Positions 34,371 to 48,160 of a stretch of DNA of 64,000 nt are shown here, one piece after another; position 1 is the first letter of the stretch; each line of letters starts with the position of its first letter. Location: positions 1-64,000 of the forward strand of contig NW_025777958.1 of NCBI RefSeq assembly GCF_021130785.1. Direction: 5' to 3'. Origin of the DNA: Homalodisca vitripennis. Taxonomy: Eukaryota; Arthropoda; Insecta; Hemiptera; Cicadellidae. Made by a program: the position numbers and the translations under genes. The notes under the pieces were generated by a model. It did no database searches. It saw nothing but the letters and a program-made list of their open reading frames with translations, and was not told the DNA's origin.

Positions 34371-37269
34371 TTGACATTTTTGTAATATATTTACTACGAG
34401 GAAAAGTCTGTTAGCAATGTATCTACTTTGTGTATAAATATAGTGAATTAACATAAAATTCAGTTAAATTAAGCACCTAACCTATCAAGTTTCACATTGA
34501 AATAAAAATAAATAAACAGCAATAAAAACAAAAAAAATTATATTTACAACGAAAAATTCTTCTATTTTGTAAATATACATTATTATTTAATGATAATAAA
34601 ATTTTTTTAAATATAATTAGCATAACTACTTAAGTTTAAATGAATTACTTTTAACCATATAGAACAATATTGAAAACTTTTACAAAAACAAAGGTTTTAA
34701 ATATTGGTTTATCTGATTAAATGTAATTAAGTTAACTGTAGCCAACATTCTACCTAAATTTAACAAAAACTCATATAATATAGCGTTACAATTAAATAAT
34801 AAAAGAAAATTTAATGACAGTTTACTGTCGCTCACGCTAATATGGGTGGATTTTAGTTATATATCTTGATAATAAGACCAATGAATAGAATTAGTAAAAA
34901 GCAGATGGATATCATTTATTGCTACTAGTATATACTACGTACTTTGCTCCAAACTGCATGCAACGTTAATGCAGAAAAAGGCAGGTGTAGATCCAATATT
35001 GTAAGATTAATGGTGTATGATATTGTGCCTGCCTTGCTAAGGTAATCATTAATATACTTCATCCTCTTCTTTGTATTTTAATAGTCTAGTGTCTAGTCTA
35101 CATATTTTTTTCTGAATTATTGTAGTGAATTATAACATAACATAACATTTCTACTTATGAATAGCAAAAGGAAAAATCATATCACAACACGTATCTTGCA
35201 CCTACTCAACTGACATTATTTGAACACTTCCAAACCTATATCTAAAATCACCCTCAATTGTTAGTTACGAAACGCTCATCTACATTTTACAGAAGTCTCA
35301 TGCACTTCTTAAGCAGACCTGATCCTTATGAAGGACAATCTTAATTTCTCTTTCTACTTTTATGAATTCTAGAGGCTTCTTTTTATCAAATTGTTTTGAT
35401 TACTTCTTATTGGATTTAAAAAATTCATATTATACCTTCTTCTATTAGATTTCTTTTATATATTTTATATTTAGTATACACTTTGACCAGGAATAAACCC
35501 TAAGCCAATAGAAACTTTAAATTGTACAACATGTTTACAATTATAAGAGCTATAGTATCACTATTTACTGGCTCATTATAGTTTTGGTTTCACGGTGTTT
35601 ATTATGTTTATGTTTATTATGTTTCATCTTTTTTTATTAAGCATGACTGTTAAGATGTCTAAATTGTTCCGATAGAAACTTTGTAATATATATGCATATG
35701 TTTACTCACATCATGCCTTTCATTATTTTCAATTGCCTTTTGGTACTTTCATGAGTTTGTTATATAAAATGTTCATATTACTCATATTAGAGACATATTT
35801 AACCCTTATTACTATTACGTTTAAACCCTACTCTTCTCATCCATTTTGATGTCTTCAGTGTGACAATTTTTTTTATATTCATGAGTGCTCAGATTAGTAT
35901 CTCTTAATTAAGGATAACAATTTATCATGAATTCTCTCTTGCAACCATTTATCAAAAACTCAAATCATTATTGATGGTTTATATTTCCTTCGCAAAAAGT
36001 GAATGAAAAGGAAAGAACCCAGGACATATTAACTAATTTCATAGACGCCTCAGTCTTATATAAATTTCCTGTCCAACAAGACATTCAACATGCAATGGCA
36101 GACTAACAAATCAGTAACCTATTACAAAATTAATTTACTATTGTTCTCAATAATAAAAAAGGTAATTACTCTTAAATTGGAAAAATCAAATACAATTTTA
36201 TATAAAAACACACATTTACAGTGAATTAACCCAATACGTTTCTATTTTGAAGACAGTATTAATCTAAGGGTATATTTTCTGCACTTATTGCTTAGTTAAT
36301 CAAAGCAGCTGGAGTTTTGTCTGATGAATTAACTGGCGAATGGGTTTTTGATATTAAATTATGTTGTCAAATTATTAAAAATGCCTTTTGTTTAGAAGTT
36401 AACCCTGTTATATTTCTTATGTCACTGTTTTTATTTTTATTAAGTGGATGTATAAATTGAGTGTGCTTGGATTGTGACACACAAAGCTTAAAAATAGAAT
36501 GCAGGGCTTCAAGGTTGTAATTAGGTTAATTTGTTATAGAAGGTTTGTAATTTTCTTAATTTGTTATACTATAATATATAAATGTTCTTAAGCGTAGTAG
36601 TAAGCTTAATAATTGAAACAATTCTATAAATCAGAGTATACCACTCAATCCCAGACCATTAATAAGCTTCTATTCAGTTTATTACATCACTGACAATCAT
36701 AGCATAGGCATAATCCTACCTTAGTCACTTTGAGAGAGAAGGAAGTTTTAAATTCAATATCGTGAGATTAATGATACCTTATATTGTGTTTCCTTAGATC
36801 CTTCTGCTTCGTGCCATCACTTTTTGTCGTAATTATAACTCTTCATCTATTTTCCAAATTCTATTGTCTTGACCTACTACATGATATAAAATATTGTAGT
36901 AAAAAATACCTAAAAGTAGCCTAACGCAATTTAAAAAATTTAAAAATTTCTAATATCAAAAAATGGGTTAGTTTATATTATTTAAATATGCAATTCATAA
37001 TTTGTTTACTCCAATTAATTTTTTTATTTTTGAACGTCAATTTTACCCTTTTTAAATACAGAAAAATAACGATGGTTGATAAAACTATTTTAGATAAATA
37101 AATTAGATTTTTTTGCTAACACTATTTGCATGATATTTGTTTTCATTACTCGTACTGTGTTATATTCCATTAATTTCGATATTTAATTTAGCAAAGCATA
37201 TATTTCTTTTTTGCAAATGAGAAAAATTTTGCAAATGGAATAATAAAATACAACTTGTTACATAGCTAC
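34371..37269. other. 2.9 kb A+T-rich non-coding stretch, nothing recognised
   Basis: No coding signature and no repeat array. Boundaries of any older elements cannot be placed by eye. Confidence 0.45.
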
Positions 37270-37460
37270 ACTAGCGTTTGGAAAAATTCCATAATATCAA
37301 CTGATACCAAAACGTTTCACAATACCAACACGTTAGGAATCTCTACAGCAAAGTTACAATTCTAAGCTGGATGAGATGCTTTTCACAGACAAAACGTAAC
37401 GTAACCTTCTGATGAATATTCATGATGCTCTACTCGGAGCATCTTAATGTTAGACATATA
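37270..37460 (+). repeat. Duplicated non-coding block 1, right copy
   Basis: This is the counterpart of 1060-1245, same orientation. It marks the left visible edge of the second copy of the duplicated segment. Confidence 0.7.
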
Positions 37461-37684
37461 TCTGAGCTGCATAATTTATACAGTTTAGTAAATGCTGTAT
37501 ATTTTAAATATGAAATAATCTGCAATACGTTAATCTTGTGGAGCTTATACTTTGTAAGTAAATTAAAAGAATTAAAATTTAATACGATGGTTTATTTAAA
37601 AATGTACTATTCATTGTTTAGTTTTTACATTTGAACTCAGAGTATTACATCCACTTAAATACATTTAAATATTAACCAATGAAA

Positions 37685-38125
37685 TGTTTAAGCACCCAGC
37701 ATGGTTCAATTCTGCCTGGTTTATACCAACCAGTTGAACCTCCCACTGACCACAGCAAAAACCGAGGTGCCACTTCAATCTGGGCAACCTTATGGATGTC
37801 CAGTAGCGGCACAATTTTGAGATTCTGGGGTTCATGGGAAATTCGATAGGTATAGTCTACTGTGGAAGATGACTGTTGGAGTTGGTGGAGTTTGTTCCCT
37901 TACTCAGAGGTTCTTGTTAACCTCAACAAGGGTGTGCCACCCCCTGCCTACTTTGACTGGAGAGGCTGGTTTAGATCTGGCCTCCCCTTCTTCCGGGATG
38001 ACTTTGAGGTGTAGTTCCCTAATTCTTCCTCATAGATCTCGGTAGGAGGCGGCCCCTACTCCCTAAACTTACCCATCCTGAATATCATATCACTCCGGAA
38101 GCAGCGCAAAGGTTCTTACAGGACT
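37685..38125. other. GC-richer block of unknown nature, probably an old repeat
   Basis: About 440 bp near 50% G+C stand out sharply from the flanks (about 70% A+T). It contains GGTTCAATTCTGCC (37,702-37,715), a match to the Pol III B-box consensus, and ends near CCGGAAGCAGCGCAAAGG. Six-frame reading gives only broken frames; the best, on the minus strand, includes EIYEEELGNYTSKSS and DLNQPLQSK before a stop. I cannot name a family. A SINE, a retroelement untranslated region or a degenerate exon are all possible. Confidence 0.35.
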
Positions 38126-39565
38126 AAGTGCAACTTATAAGCTTCTTTTTCTAAGACAAAAACGAAATTAAATTTTTAAAACATCTTCAATTTAAAATAG
38201 CATAAAAACCAATCCTTAACATACATATAGATTTTAGTTTGCCATTCTTACTATTAAATAACAATATTTGTATAAATAATAAATGATTTGTTTGTCCCTT
38301 CACGAATTATTAGGAAAGCAATAAACTACAAACAACCAACTTAAACTTTTTTGTGGAAAAAGAGGATTATAAAAATTATGTGCCATATCTTCAATTACAA
38401 GTGCTTATTATCAAACTGCAGGATGTCGTAACAATTGATAGTTAAAACGTTTTTAGTATTTAATTAAGTACCGTACATTTGTAAACATTAAAATTTTATA
38501 TATTTACAGTTTGTTTTGCCTCTATTCTAATTTAGATTCTAATGGCACATTGCAACTAATATTAGTTTTAAAATATGTCTTTTTTCCAGAAGCCATAAAC
38601 GATACAGCTATCATTTTTCTCTAACAATATTTATTTACGCACTAATCTGAACAAACACCTGAACCCCCAGATAACGGTCAGTACATTAGTAGATTAGTGT
38701 GACTGTGTATAAATGTGTAGTACCCACTTAGTAAGAGAAAATTATACTGCGATAAAATATGGAGTACAAGTATTACTGTAAAGCGTTTAGAGAGCCCAGT
38801 AAATTGGTGCAGTGACGTTGTAATAAAACCTGTTGTTATATATAAAGAACACAAATTGTTATTTATCTTCCAAGTTGATACCTCATTCCTGTTACAGCGT
38901 AAGAGGTAAACCAATACTGCTGTAAATGAGTTGTAACAGTACAAACCATGTTAAACATATTATTTTAGTATAGTAAATAATGGTATAGATAAATGCGTAT
39001 ATTACTACATGGAGAAGCCAAAATATGCAAGGAGTTGAACTTATATTATAGTTTTAAAATTATGACGTAAAACTATAAAGGTTTTTTTATGATTTCATAT
39101 GATTATATACCAGTACCAGACAGAACGTACATAAGAGTAGATAAATTTGGCTGAACATAATTTGGCGACCACTGAATCAACCATCGATTTTAATTATATA
39201 AACTAACGCAAAACATATTTAACTTATAAATATTCATAATTAGCATTATATAACTTGTTTATAGTACAAAATAATGTTTAACTATGTAAATTGAAAGAAA
39301 TTGAAATAATGTGTATAGTGACTAATGACATTGGCAAGAACAATGGTGATGAATATGTGCTTATAGTGTCAAAATTTAATTTAGAACATTGCAGAATACT
39401 GTGATATGAAATGCCCATAACGTTATATGGTTCGTATATTTGTTTCAGTAGTTTTAGATGATCATGGATATCCGACAGTCACGAATATAGATGACTCAAC
39501 TATTGTGGAGTCAGTTTAATAAAATGCACTCTTACAAACCAATAGATTGTATGAATATGAGTGCA
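38126..39565. other. A+T-rich non-coding stretch, nothing recognised
   Basis: A minus-strand frame of 88 codons (38,678-38,944) has no family signature. Confidence 0.45.
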
Positions 39566-39569
39566 AACG

Positions 39570-39745
39570 ATATTACAATGTAATGCGTGAAAGTAGCGTG
39601 CAGGAAGCTCACTAACTGGTCTGACACAGGTAACAAGGCTTACATTATAGTAATGTACTACCACACCCCTACATTTATGGTCTGTATCACGGTCCATTTA
39701 CGTAGCACATGTAGCTGTCACATTTGCACCACGAAGTTTTTTACA
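39570..39745 (+). repeat. Duplicated non-coding block 2, right copy
   Basis: This is the counterpart of 1890-2060, same orientation, sharing the ATTTACGTAGCACA run. Confidence 0.65.
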
Positions 39746-40641
39746 ATGTTAGAGGATGACTACATTATTTTATACAGAAATTTGCACCATATAATACCTT
39801 TTCGTCCGGTAAAATTTAAATGAGCAATGCAACTCGTAAATCACAAAATAACATATTTGGGCAATTTAATCCTTTTTTATGAAAATTTCCAAGTATAATC
39901 AAGTGTTACATATGCTGAAACATCAAAAATTAAATAAAGAGATGCTAAATAAAATATCGTTTTACATGCAGATCGTAACAATGATTACACATATAGCTAG
40001 ACTTATTCATGGTAATTAAAAAAGAACATTTATTTTATAAATGTAAGTAATTTTCATTGAATGAGGAACTGTTGTGATAAAAATACAATTCCCTCAAGTT
40101 TTAATTTCATATAATTAGAAAACTGTATATTTCTTTAGCAAAATTAGCTTTTTTTAAAGTAAAATTATTCTGACATAATATTTTATAGTCATTTAGACTA
40201 TGACCCTGTAATAATAGGGCAAATAACCACGGTAATTAAATTATCTATTTATAATGTACGGTATTACATGAATTACGGAAAATATCTGAAATTTTGTTAT
40301 ATTAAAAACCTAAATAATAAAATGAGTACTAATTTAAAGCTTACTTAATGATGTACAATTTTAAATTTCAAATAATCGCACTACATTTTTGATACTTCAA
40401 AACAACGTTCCATTATAATAGTACATAGTGTATTGTACTGGTAAAAGTATCATTTAAAAGCCAACAATATATATGTTTAGAACCTCATAAGATGATATAA
40501 CAATCTCATAACAAATATATGATAACCTTCATTCTTATATTTGTTTATATTTTATTTTAAAACATGCTTTTAATAATGTTACTGAAAAGTAACGAAATAT
40601 TAAGCATTTCGAGTAGAAGAAACATGTTTGGTTTTTTTTTA

Positions 40642-40642
<1 letters not shown>

Positions 40643-40697
<55 letters not shown>
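40643..40697. repeat. (TA)n tail of the left tRNA-derived repeat
   Basis: About 27 TA units. It forms the 3' tail of the minus-strand tRNA-derived repeat next to it. Confidence 0.9.
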
Positions 40698-40699
<2 letters not shown>

Positions 40700-40930
40700 T
40701 ATATAGCAAAATTTAATTTCTATAAACATTGAATCGCAAACATTTTCTATAAACTTGCTCCGCCGGGACTTGAATCCGAATCTCTCACATGCCAGGTGGA
40801 TGTGCTAGTAATTTATTCAATTCAATGTATATTTAAATGAAATTAGGCTATTGCCACTTATACAAATTTAATGAATGTAAATAGAAGTCATTTGACAGGT
40901 GTTTGGTCTTCCGATCATATGTTAGTTTGT
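40698..40930 (-). mobile_element. tRNA-derived repeat, minus strand, tRNA part 5'-eroded
   Basis: Read on the minus strand, the unit contains TATAAGTGGCAATAGCC (about 40,865-40,845), an A+T-rich segment, then a tRNA-like 3' half (40,812-40,755): AGCACATCC, CATGTGAGAGA, GATTCAAGTCCCGGCGGAGC. It continues with TTTGCGATTCAATGTTTATAG and ends in (TA)n. The tRNA 5' half (acceptor strand and A box) is not recognisable. The B box has one mismatch to GWTCRANNC. The arrangement is the mirror image of the plus-strand copy at 40,994-41,143. Confidence 0.6.
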
Positions 40931-40993
40931 TTATTTAAATACATATGTGAAAGAAACGGCAAAATACAAAATAATTGAATCGTAAAAAGTGAG

Positions 40994-41064
40994 GGCTCTG
41001 TGGTGTAATGGTAGCATATGCACCCGGAAAATGAGAGATCCGGGTTCGAGTCCCGGCGGAGCAA
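40994..41064 (+). tRNA. tRNA-like gene heading a (TA)n-tailed repeat
   Basis: The sequence folds as a tRNA. The acceptor strand GGCTCTG pairs with CGGAGCA, with the first pair mismatched. D arm GTGT/GCAT has loop AATGGTA, and T arm CCGGG/CCCGG has loop TTCGAGT. The A box TGGTGTAATGG and the B box GTTCGAGTC both match the Pol III consensus exactly. The anticodon stem TGCAC/ATGAG has two mismatches, and position 33 is C rather than T, so the anticodon cannot be read with confidence. The 3' end and downstream AAGTACTTTTTGCGATT recur at 15,842-15,866, and a mirror copy lies 180 bp to the left. It is therefore better seen as the head of a tRNA-derived repeat than a working tRNA, though transcription is plausible. 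Confidence 0.55.
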
Positions 41065-41068
41065 GTAC

Positions 41069-41073
41069 TTTTT
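41069..41073 (+). terminator. Pol III terminator after the tRNA-like gene
   Basis: TTTTT starts five bases after the tRNA-like 3' end, the usual place for a Pol III stop. The same run is kept in the truncated copy near 15,855. Confidence 0.5.
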
Positions 41074-41089
41074 GCGATTAAATATTGAA

Positions 41090-41094
<5 letters not shown>

Positions 41095-41143
<49 letters not shown>
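41095..41143. repeat. (TA)n tail of the right tRNA-derived repeat
   Basis: About 24 TA units, 30 bp downstream of the tRNA-like gene. It mirrors the tract at 40,643-40,697. Confidence 0.9.
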
Positions 41144-41145
<2 letters not shown>

Positions 41146-44100
41146 AAAGCTCTAAGAATATTACTTATGAATGACGTAATTAATTACACAATTAATTAAC
41201 ATGACAGACAGTATAACATGTACGCAGGTACTGGAAGTTGCGTTCCTTGACAAGACCAAGGAAGTCTACGTAAACAGTTGTGTAAAGAAGAAAGTAAGCT
41301 CATTATTTTGCTCCAACTAGCTGCACTGTTACGAACTACAGTCTTAAGTATCTAGCAAACACATAAGTCATTGTTATGCAATAAAAATGAAAGATATAAT
41401 GCACCAGAAAGAAAGTGAAATATTTTTAGAATTTAATGGACACCATGGAGAACAACAGTTCTGAACTTCAGTGAGGAGTTATTCGATATGAAAAAGATAA
41501 ACATAATGTTATTTCCTGGTTAAGGAATGATGAGGAAGAAAATATATTTACTAAATATGGAAAAATTGCAAAGGCATATATATTATTTTATTGATATTAC
41601 GGTTTAAGCATGATTTGTAACAGCAAAGTCAATCTGACTTTTATGTCCTGATCAGGCTGAGATGCCCTTTCAAAACATCAGTTTATATAAGTTAATGTTA
41701 AATCTATACTATATCACAAAATGTATACTAATTTTAATATACAAGAGACGCGATATTACAAAGTATAATATAGTAAAAGTTTTAATATCATCCTTTATGT
41801 GACACTAAACAGGTATATTAATTAATGGAATTTTTTTGGAGGAGCTATATAGTACTAATGTAATTTTATATCCCCCTTTATCCTTATTAATGAGATTTAT
41901 ATAATGCCATTTGCACACTTTTGAATATGATATTATTCCTCTTTAATGACAGTTTGTAATGTATTCTTTGTTCTTATATTTCATTATTTGCTGTATTTAT
42001 AGTATACTTTTGCCAATGCTAAGTACTATTAACTGTTATGTAAATTTATGTCGAAGCATCATTCATTTAGTATTATCATATAAAATTAAAATTTGTATAA
42101 CATCAAATAATCTTTGAATTATTACCCATATTGTTATTTCAGGTTTTAAATCTAAAGTAATTTTTAAGATATTCTTCGTAATTCATGTAATACCATACAT
42201 TTCAAATAGATAATTAAATTACAGTGAATGTTCCCCCTACTATTATAGGTTCATATGCCAAATGACTACTCAAAAATTTTTAAAAGCTGTAAATTGTATT
42301 ATGATTTATCTTAAAGGATATTTAAGTAACGATTTGATGATATATTTGGTATAAAAGCACGTAGAGTAGAACAGCATGTGGAAAATTTTTAACATTATTT
42401 CTACAAAAAATACGCACATGTGATGCCCATATTTGCAGCTACACGTTGTATTTCCGATAGTTCAAAGAAAGGGATGAGAGTGATTGTCGTTCAACAACGA
42501 CCTCTTTGGCTACGGCGGCTTTTATCGCACTCTTTGTCCGGGGCCCACCGCAGTAACGAGCTTTTATCCCGGTATTTAGCTTGTTCTATTTTTGAATGAA
42601 AAAGCTTTTGGAATCATTTCAATAACATGTTTTCGTAAAAGAATCTTTGACCGTTAATGCTAATTCTTTCATCTTTAAACTTTCATAAAATGTATTAAAA
42701 CGTCTACTTAAGGTTTCTTACTATTATCCTAATTTTAGTTTTAATAACCTTAGTTAAAACAATAAAATCAATTTAGTAAAATGATTACGATGTGAAATGT
42801 ATTAAGTTATTATAAGAAAATATTATTAATTAGTGAAAACCATTTTGATTGATGCTTAGGCTTCGTGAAACACAATATTTAAACTGCTTAAAAGAATATA
42901 TTATATAAATGTTATTAACAAAATAACGTCTCGTGGTTAAAACAGTAGCATATATTTTGTCTTCGTAGATTTAAGAGTGTCGATTTATAAAATACATTAC
43001 CCGACTATGCTTTATATAGCATTAAAAGTTTAAAGAAAATTCACGCTAAAAGTCCAGCTCCTGAAATGTGCAAAACAATACTTTACATTGCTAGTGTATT
43101 GCAGTTATATTTCTTTATTTTTTTGGTGCTGAATGTAGGTTTATTTGTATTAAGTGACAATAAATAGTGAAGTTTTGTAATGGACAGCACAGTTTTATTT
43201 TATTAGCATCCCCTTAAACAAATATGTAACTTATGTATTTTGTGACAAAGCGTGCTGGATGATGGACTGCAAGATTGGTTTGCTTAGAAAATCAATTCTG
43301 AAAAACAGTGTGAAACGCTTTTTATGTTTCTATAAATGTTTACCTTAATTTGAATCAAGCTTTATGCGCTAGACTCCTTTTCAATTGTGTACATCTTAAT
43401 CATATGAAAGTTTTAGGTTCTTTTTACATCTCATTTCATACGATTTCAAAATTTATTTTTCTTACCACAATACCAAACCAAAAATCTCTAATTAATTACA
43501 GCAATTAATTAGTAAAATCAGTCGATCAAGAGCCTTAAGTTTGAACCTAATGTAAAAAATATTGTAACAATACCAAAGAGATAAGATACATTTATGGGGA
43601 TTTCAAACATTTGTAGATATTTACACAAAAATGCTCCGATTGTTCTTATAATCAAGCAGACGATAGAAGCCTTCTCTCCTTCCTTCAAGACCGGGCTCAA
43701 TAATAGGTTGGTGTATGAATCTGTATGTTAGGATTTGATCAACTCCACATTTCATTTGATCCAGAGGGCATATTTGATTATTTTTAGGAGATTCCTAATA
43801 AAATATGTACTATGATATATCAAACATAATAAGTAACTTGAATTAAATTACTAAAAATACAGAATACTGATCGCGTCCAAATAATACTTGTGTTTGCTTT
43901 ATACTTTACTCCGTCGCCCTCACTATTTAAAGATTAGATTTGTTATGACCAATTTTTTTACTTATGGAAATTTTGAAAATAAAATTATCATTACTTTTAG
44001 TAAATGTCATTATTGTTCCAAAACTTTAGCTTTAAATAGGACGGTCATAATTAGCACAAAACTACTGTACATATGTCTCATAAGTTTAATTTTCTTACAC

Positions 44101-45181
44101 GAATAGATCCATGTTTGCTGACAATGATATGACGCTCCTGGACACCTATCGATTGCCCACATGTACCTGACAACATTCGTTTTTCTCGACAAAGTGGAGG
44201 TTCTACAAGGAGAAACAGTATACAATATTTAATAAATTTGTAAATTATGAATTGCTTTATTGAAATATCAATATTGGCAAGTTTGTTCTAGTAACATTTT
44301 AATTATTAAAATTGTCTCAACCTTGAGGTTAATAGTCCACAAACGCCGACAAAATGCATGTATTCAAACGGTAAGCATATTGTGTCACAAGGGACACACT
44401 TGGTTACAGGTTAATAATTAAATATGTGCTTTATTATTTATGAATATAATTATAAAGAAAAATTACAAGTACTCTAGTGTGGTATTGAATTGAAGGGATT
44501 TAAGTTGAATAAATTGTAAAATTAGGCAAGAGAAATCTAAGTATTAAAATGCTAATTTACTATGGGCCTGTCAAGCCAAAGAAGATTTATGAATTGTCTG
44601 CCTTTTCTGGTCATGATTGCAAGTCTCTTGTTACAAATATCCTAAAGATTTGAAAACTATTGCATTGCTTACTTGTTGTCCATGGTATAACGCGAATTCT
44701 TACATTTATTTTATAAGTCTTTCCAATAACCAGTGTACAATACCTTTTGACAGAACGGTTCGAGTATTAAATACACACATAAGTACATAGGTAGTCTTGT
44801 TCCAACGAAGAACTATATTCTTATTTATGCCACAAGTTCATATTGAAAGTAAAAAATATAATTAAACATAGCAAAAAAGACTTGTTGGATAAAAATATTT
44901 ATGAGAAAAAGCAAATACAATAATGTATCATTTTATCATAAAACATAATAAAACATGTAAAGTTATTTTGTTTGATTGTCTCCTAAGACTTATGCTACAT
45001 AATGTCGAAATTTTGATATTGAGATGCAAAGGTTAATTTAGAACTTAAAATTATATTGGTGTATACAATATTTAAATTTTCCAGTAACTTCTTACACAGT
45101 TAAGTAGTGGAAGGTGACACAGCAAATGGTTTATTAATTTTTGTATTGTCATTTATATATCATAGTAATGTTATCGTATAT

Positions 45182-45217
<36 letters not shown>

Positions 45218-45850
45218 CAATTATTAGTTATAGGTTATGCATTTCCTGCCCTTGTTCGTATTCTCATTTTGAGGCCCATAACGATAATAAAAAGACATTT
45301 TCAATATCAAATTATTGCAGGTACTATTGTTGTTCTACATGAAAACTTGTGTATGTCAATATAATAATAGTATTACTGTTGTATATAAAATGGATGTTAT
45401 ATTAAATTATTATTATTATCACTACATTTAGAAATCACGACATGCAATATTTAAACCTTTTAGTATTTTTGCTCAAATGAAACCTTCAGGAAGAGTACAA
45501 TACAATACAATACAATATTTAAAAATCTACATGGTTTAATCCCAAAAAGTTGATCGTTATCTTACAAATAAGACTTGGAGTCTTTACTTATTATATCAGT
45601 TTAAATACTAATGTTTTTGTAATTTTAAAATAAAGTACTTTCAATATTATATTCATAACTAAATAATTATCGACTCGTTAAGTAAACTTAATAATTTGAC
45701 CAAACTTATGAAAGTTATAGTCAGTATTTTATGTGAAATCTAAATTCGTTTAAAAAGTTTGGAACTCACACTTATAGGGACTTTAATGAATTAAAACCAA
45801 ATTCTTTCACCACGAAGATAAACTTTGCAGTATTAGCAAGCAAGGGTTTA
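41144..45850. other. 4.7 kb mostly featureless stretch
   Basis: A short GC-rich patch at 42,490-42,575 (CTACGGCGGCTTTTATCGCA, GGGGCCCACCGCAG) is the only compositional feature; I cannot assign it. A (TA)n run lies at 45,187-45,214, and a TACAA-type repeat of about four units near 45,495. Reading frames up to 85 codons look like chance. Confidence 0.45.
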
Positions 45851-48160
45851 ATTCACGAACCCGACAACGTTTGACAGGTAGTTGGGACACGTTATCATGG
45901 AGTTTTACTTTCTGGTCAAGTCACGTGCAAGAATTACGTCTATGGAAACTTCTCTCCCAATTGCTTCGTTTAATATCACATCTAACACATGGTTCATACC
46001 TTTGAATCCCTTATACTAATATACTTCATATATTCTTTATAGTAATAATCCTCTATACTAATATTCAAAATTATTCCTTAAATACTTACTTGTTTACCAT
46101 TTGTATTTTTAGTTAGAATTATTGCTACTTCTTACCTACACGCTCATTTGACGACCTTTTTTATTCTTACGCATTTTTGTTACTTAAATAAACAAGGACA
46201 GGATTGCAGTTGGTTGAGGGTTATCGAAGACAAACTAATTCAGTCTCACTGTTAGTTTCTCTAATAAAGGGTTGTCTGTCCACATGATATTTTAAAAACG
46301 AACAGACCTCTAAAGGTGAGAATAAATTTTTAAAGTGAGGAACACTAAGTTAGATTAGATTTATGTGTTAATCTTTGGGATTAGACTAAAGTTAACGAAT
46401 ACCTTTACATTTACATCTTTTGTAACTGATAAAAACCAGAACACCCAAGCATAAAGAATATTTGTAAAAATAGAGAGTAACATCATACAAAAAAAATTGT
46501 TGTGTTCAAAGATTTTATTATGTGACATTACCCTAATTACGCTCAAGTACACAACATTATATTTGGTATCTGGGTGTTTAGACTTTAATTAGGGAACTGT
46601 GCTTTTCAAACAGACTTAGAGAATGAAGTAGAAAGTATTGCTAGGCAGGATATCTTGAAATAGATTGATTATCTGTAGACTGAAAATGTCGATAAATACA
46701 TAATTGATAAATTTAAAAGAAAAAGTTATGTGAAGTTGCACAAACCACTACGGAATCTGACTGAGCAGCATTGAGGATAATTATTCAATAGGCTGACAAA
46801 GTTACCCTTTGTTTCTCTTTGTCAGTCATCGGAATGAAAGAATTTTTTATTATTCTGTTTGATTGTTCGATTCTCTAACTGCCCGCAGGAAATCTCGAGT
46901 ATAAAACCAGCTATTGACTATAAATATGCTATGCAACCTTAGAGAAGACATTTATCAATGGGTTTAGTGCACTCCTACCTTGTACATATCTAACCAATCA
47001 ACGTAGTTCATAATGATGGTATTTCAAAGTCTTCTGTGGTAAAATTCAGTCCAAGAACCACTTCCTAAACCAGATGCTGACAATGAAGAAGAGTGTTATT
47101 TATCTTATTGCAACTAGTCAGGTGTACCAACCTCCACAGCTGAATCTTGAAATACTTATCTCTCTAATACAAGAACCGAGTAACCTGTAACTCTTTCATT
47201 CTTATAATAATATTGTCTCAGATACACGCTTATTGACTTGTCAAAAATACAACTAACAACAACGAAACCTTTTGATGCTTTCTCATGATAACTATTCCAG
47301 ATATACATTCTCACAGGGTCGTCTAGGTGTAAACATAAACATATATTTCCCCTACACTTTCACTGAAGTTTACGCAGTAGCAGTTAGTATAAAGTTTTGA
47401 ACACGCCGATACATTGGGGACCACAGGAACTTGATTGAAACCGGGGTATGTTAAATTATTAGACAAGCGGTTGGTTCAGGGAATTGAGTACCCTAAGAGA
47501 GCGCTTAAAGTTATGTGTTAATAATATTCTATAAATTTTTTTATATAAATAAGCAGTTTGTGTAGAAAATCTGCTAAGTTTGTAATTTAAAACATTTCAA
47601 AAAACTTTAATGGATAATTATCATGTAAAGATAGCAAGGTTTGTAATATCTGATTTCCTCCTTTTTAGACAAAGTATACACTTAAACTTATTTTCTAGGT
47701 ATTACATCTTATAATACCAGCAATTGTAACATAGTGACAGTGAAAACGAGTTTGAATTTGATATTAACTAAAAACATATTAAAATACAAAAACACCAATA
47801 AATTAGAGTTATTTTATTTGTGAAACATAACAAACTTAGTAAATGAAATATTACGATCTGATAACCAGTATTCACGTGTATTCTTTACTACTCTCACCAA
47901 AATAAAAATGTAGCCGGAACAAAACCTGACATATATTTAAGTATTTATAGAAACTAAACTCGAGCACAGTCATAGCCAATTAATAATAATACTTCGAAAT
48001 GTTACTTCCACAAAATGAAAATAGTTTTACACCTGTAAAATACTGAACGGATGCGTTAGTAATATTGCTGGAGGCTAGTGGAGGAGAAGTTGTCAGGAAC
48101 GTAACTCGTGCACGTGACTTGACCAGTAATACCCTTACGCGCATTTCGAGTTTAATATAA
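45850..48160. repeat. ~2.2 kb element with ~100 bp inverted termini, right copy
   Basis: This is the counterpart of 2495-4400, same orientation. The left terminus reads TGGTCAAGTCACGTGCAAGA (from 45,913) and the right terminus ends GCACGTGACTTGACCAG (to 48,125), so the outer 17 bases pair almost perfectly. Interior runs shared with the left copy include ATTGCAGTTGGTTGAG-GTT (46,203) and CTTCCTAAACCAGATGCTGAC (47,066). Flanks are also shared (GTTTGACAGGT about 45 bp before the left terminus). The element therefore predates the duplication. Confidence 0.6.

Noticed and set aside
36060..36125. ATGGCAGACTAACAAATCAG, similar to the Penelope tail at 7566-7590
   Set aside because: The match is about 20 bases, with no further similarity on either side. 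It is too short in A+T-rich DNA to call.
41640..41690. CCTGATCAGGCTGAGATGCC followed by TTTCAAAACATCAG, resembling a Penelope terminal motif
   Set aside because: The hammerhead core is broken (no CUGANGA and no GAAA in place) and no Penelope sequence adjoins it.
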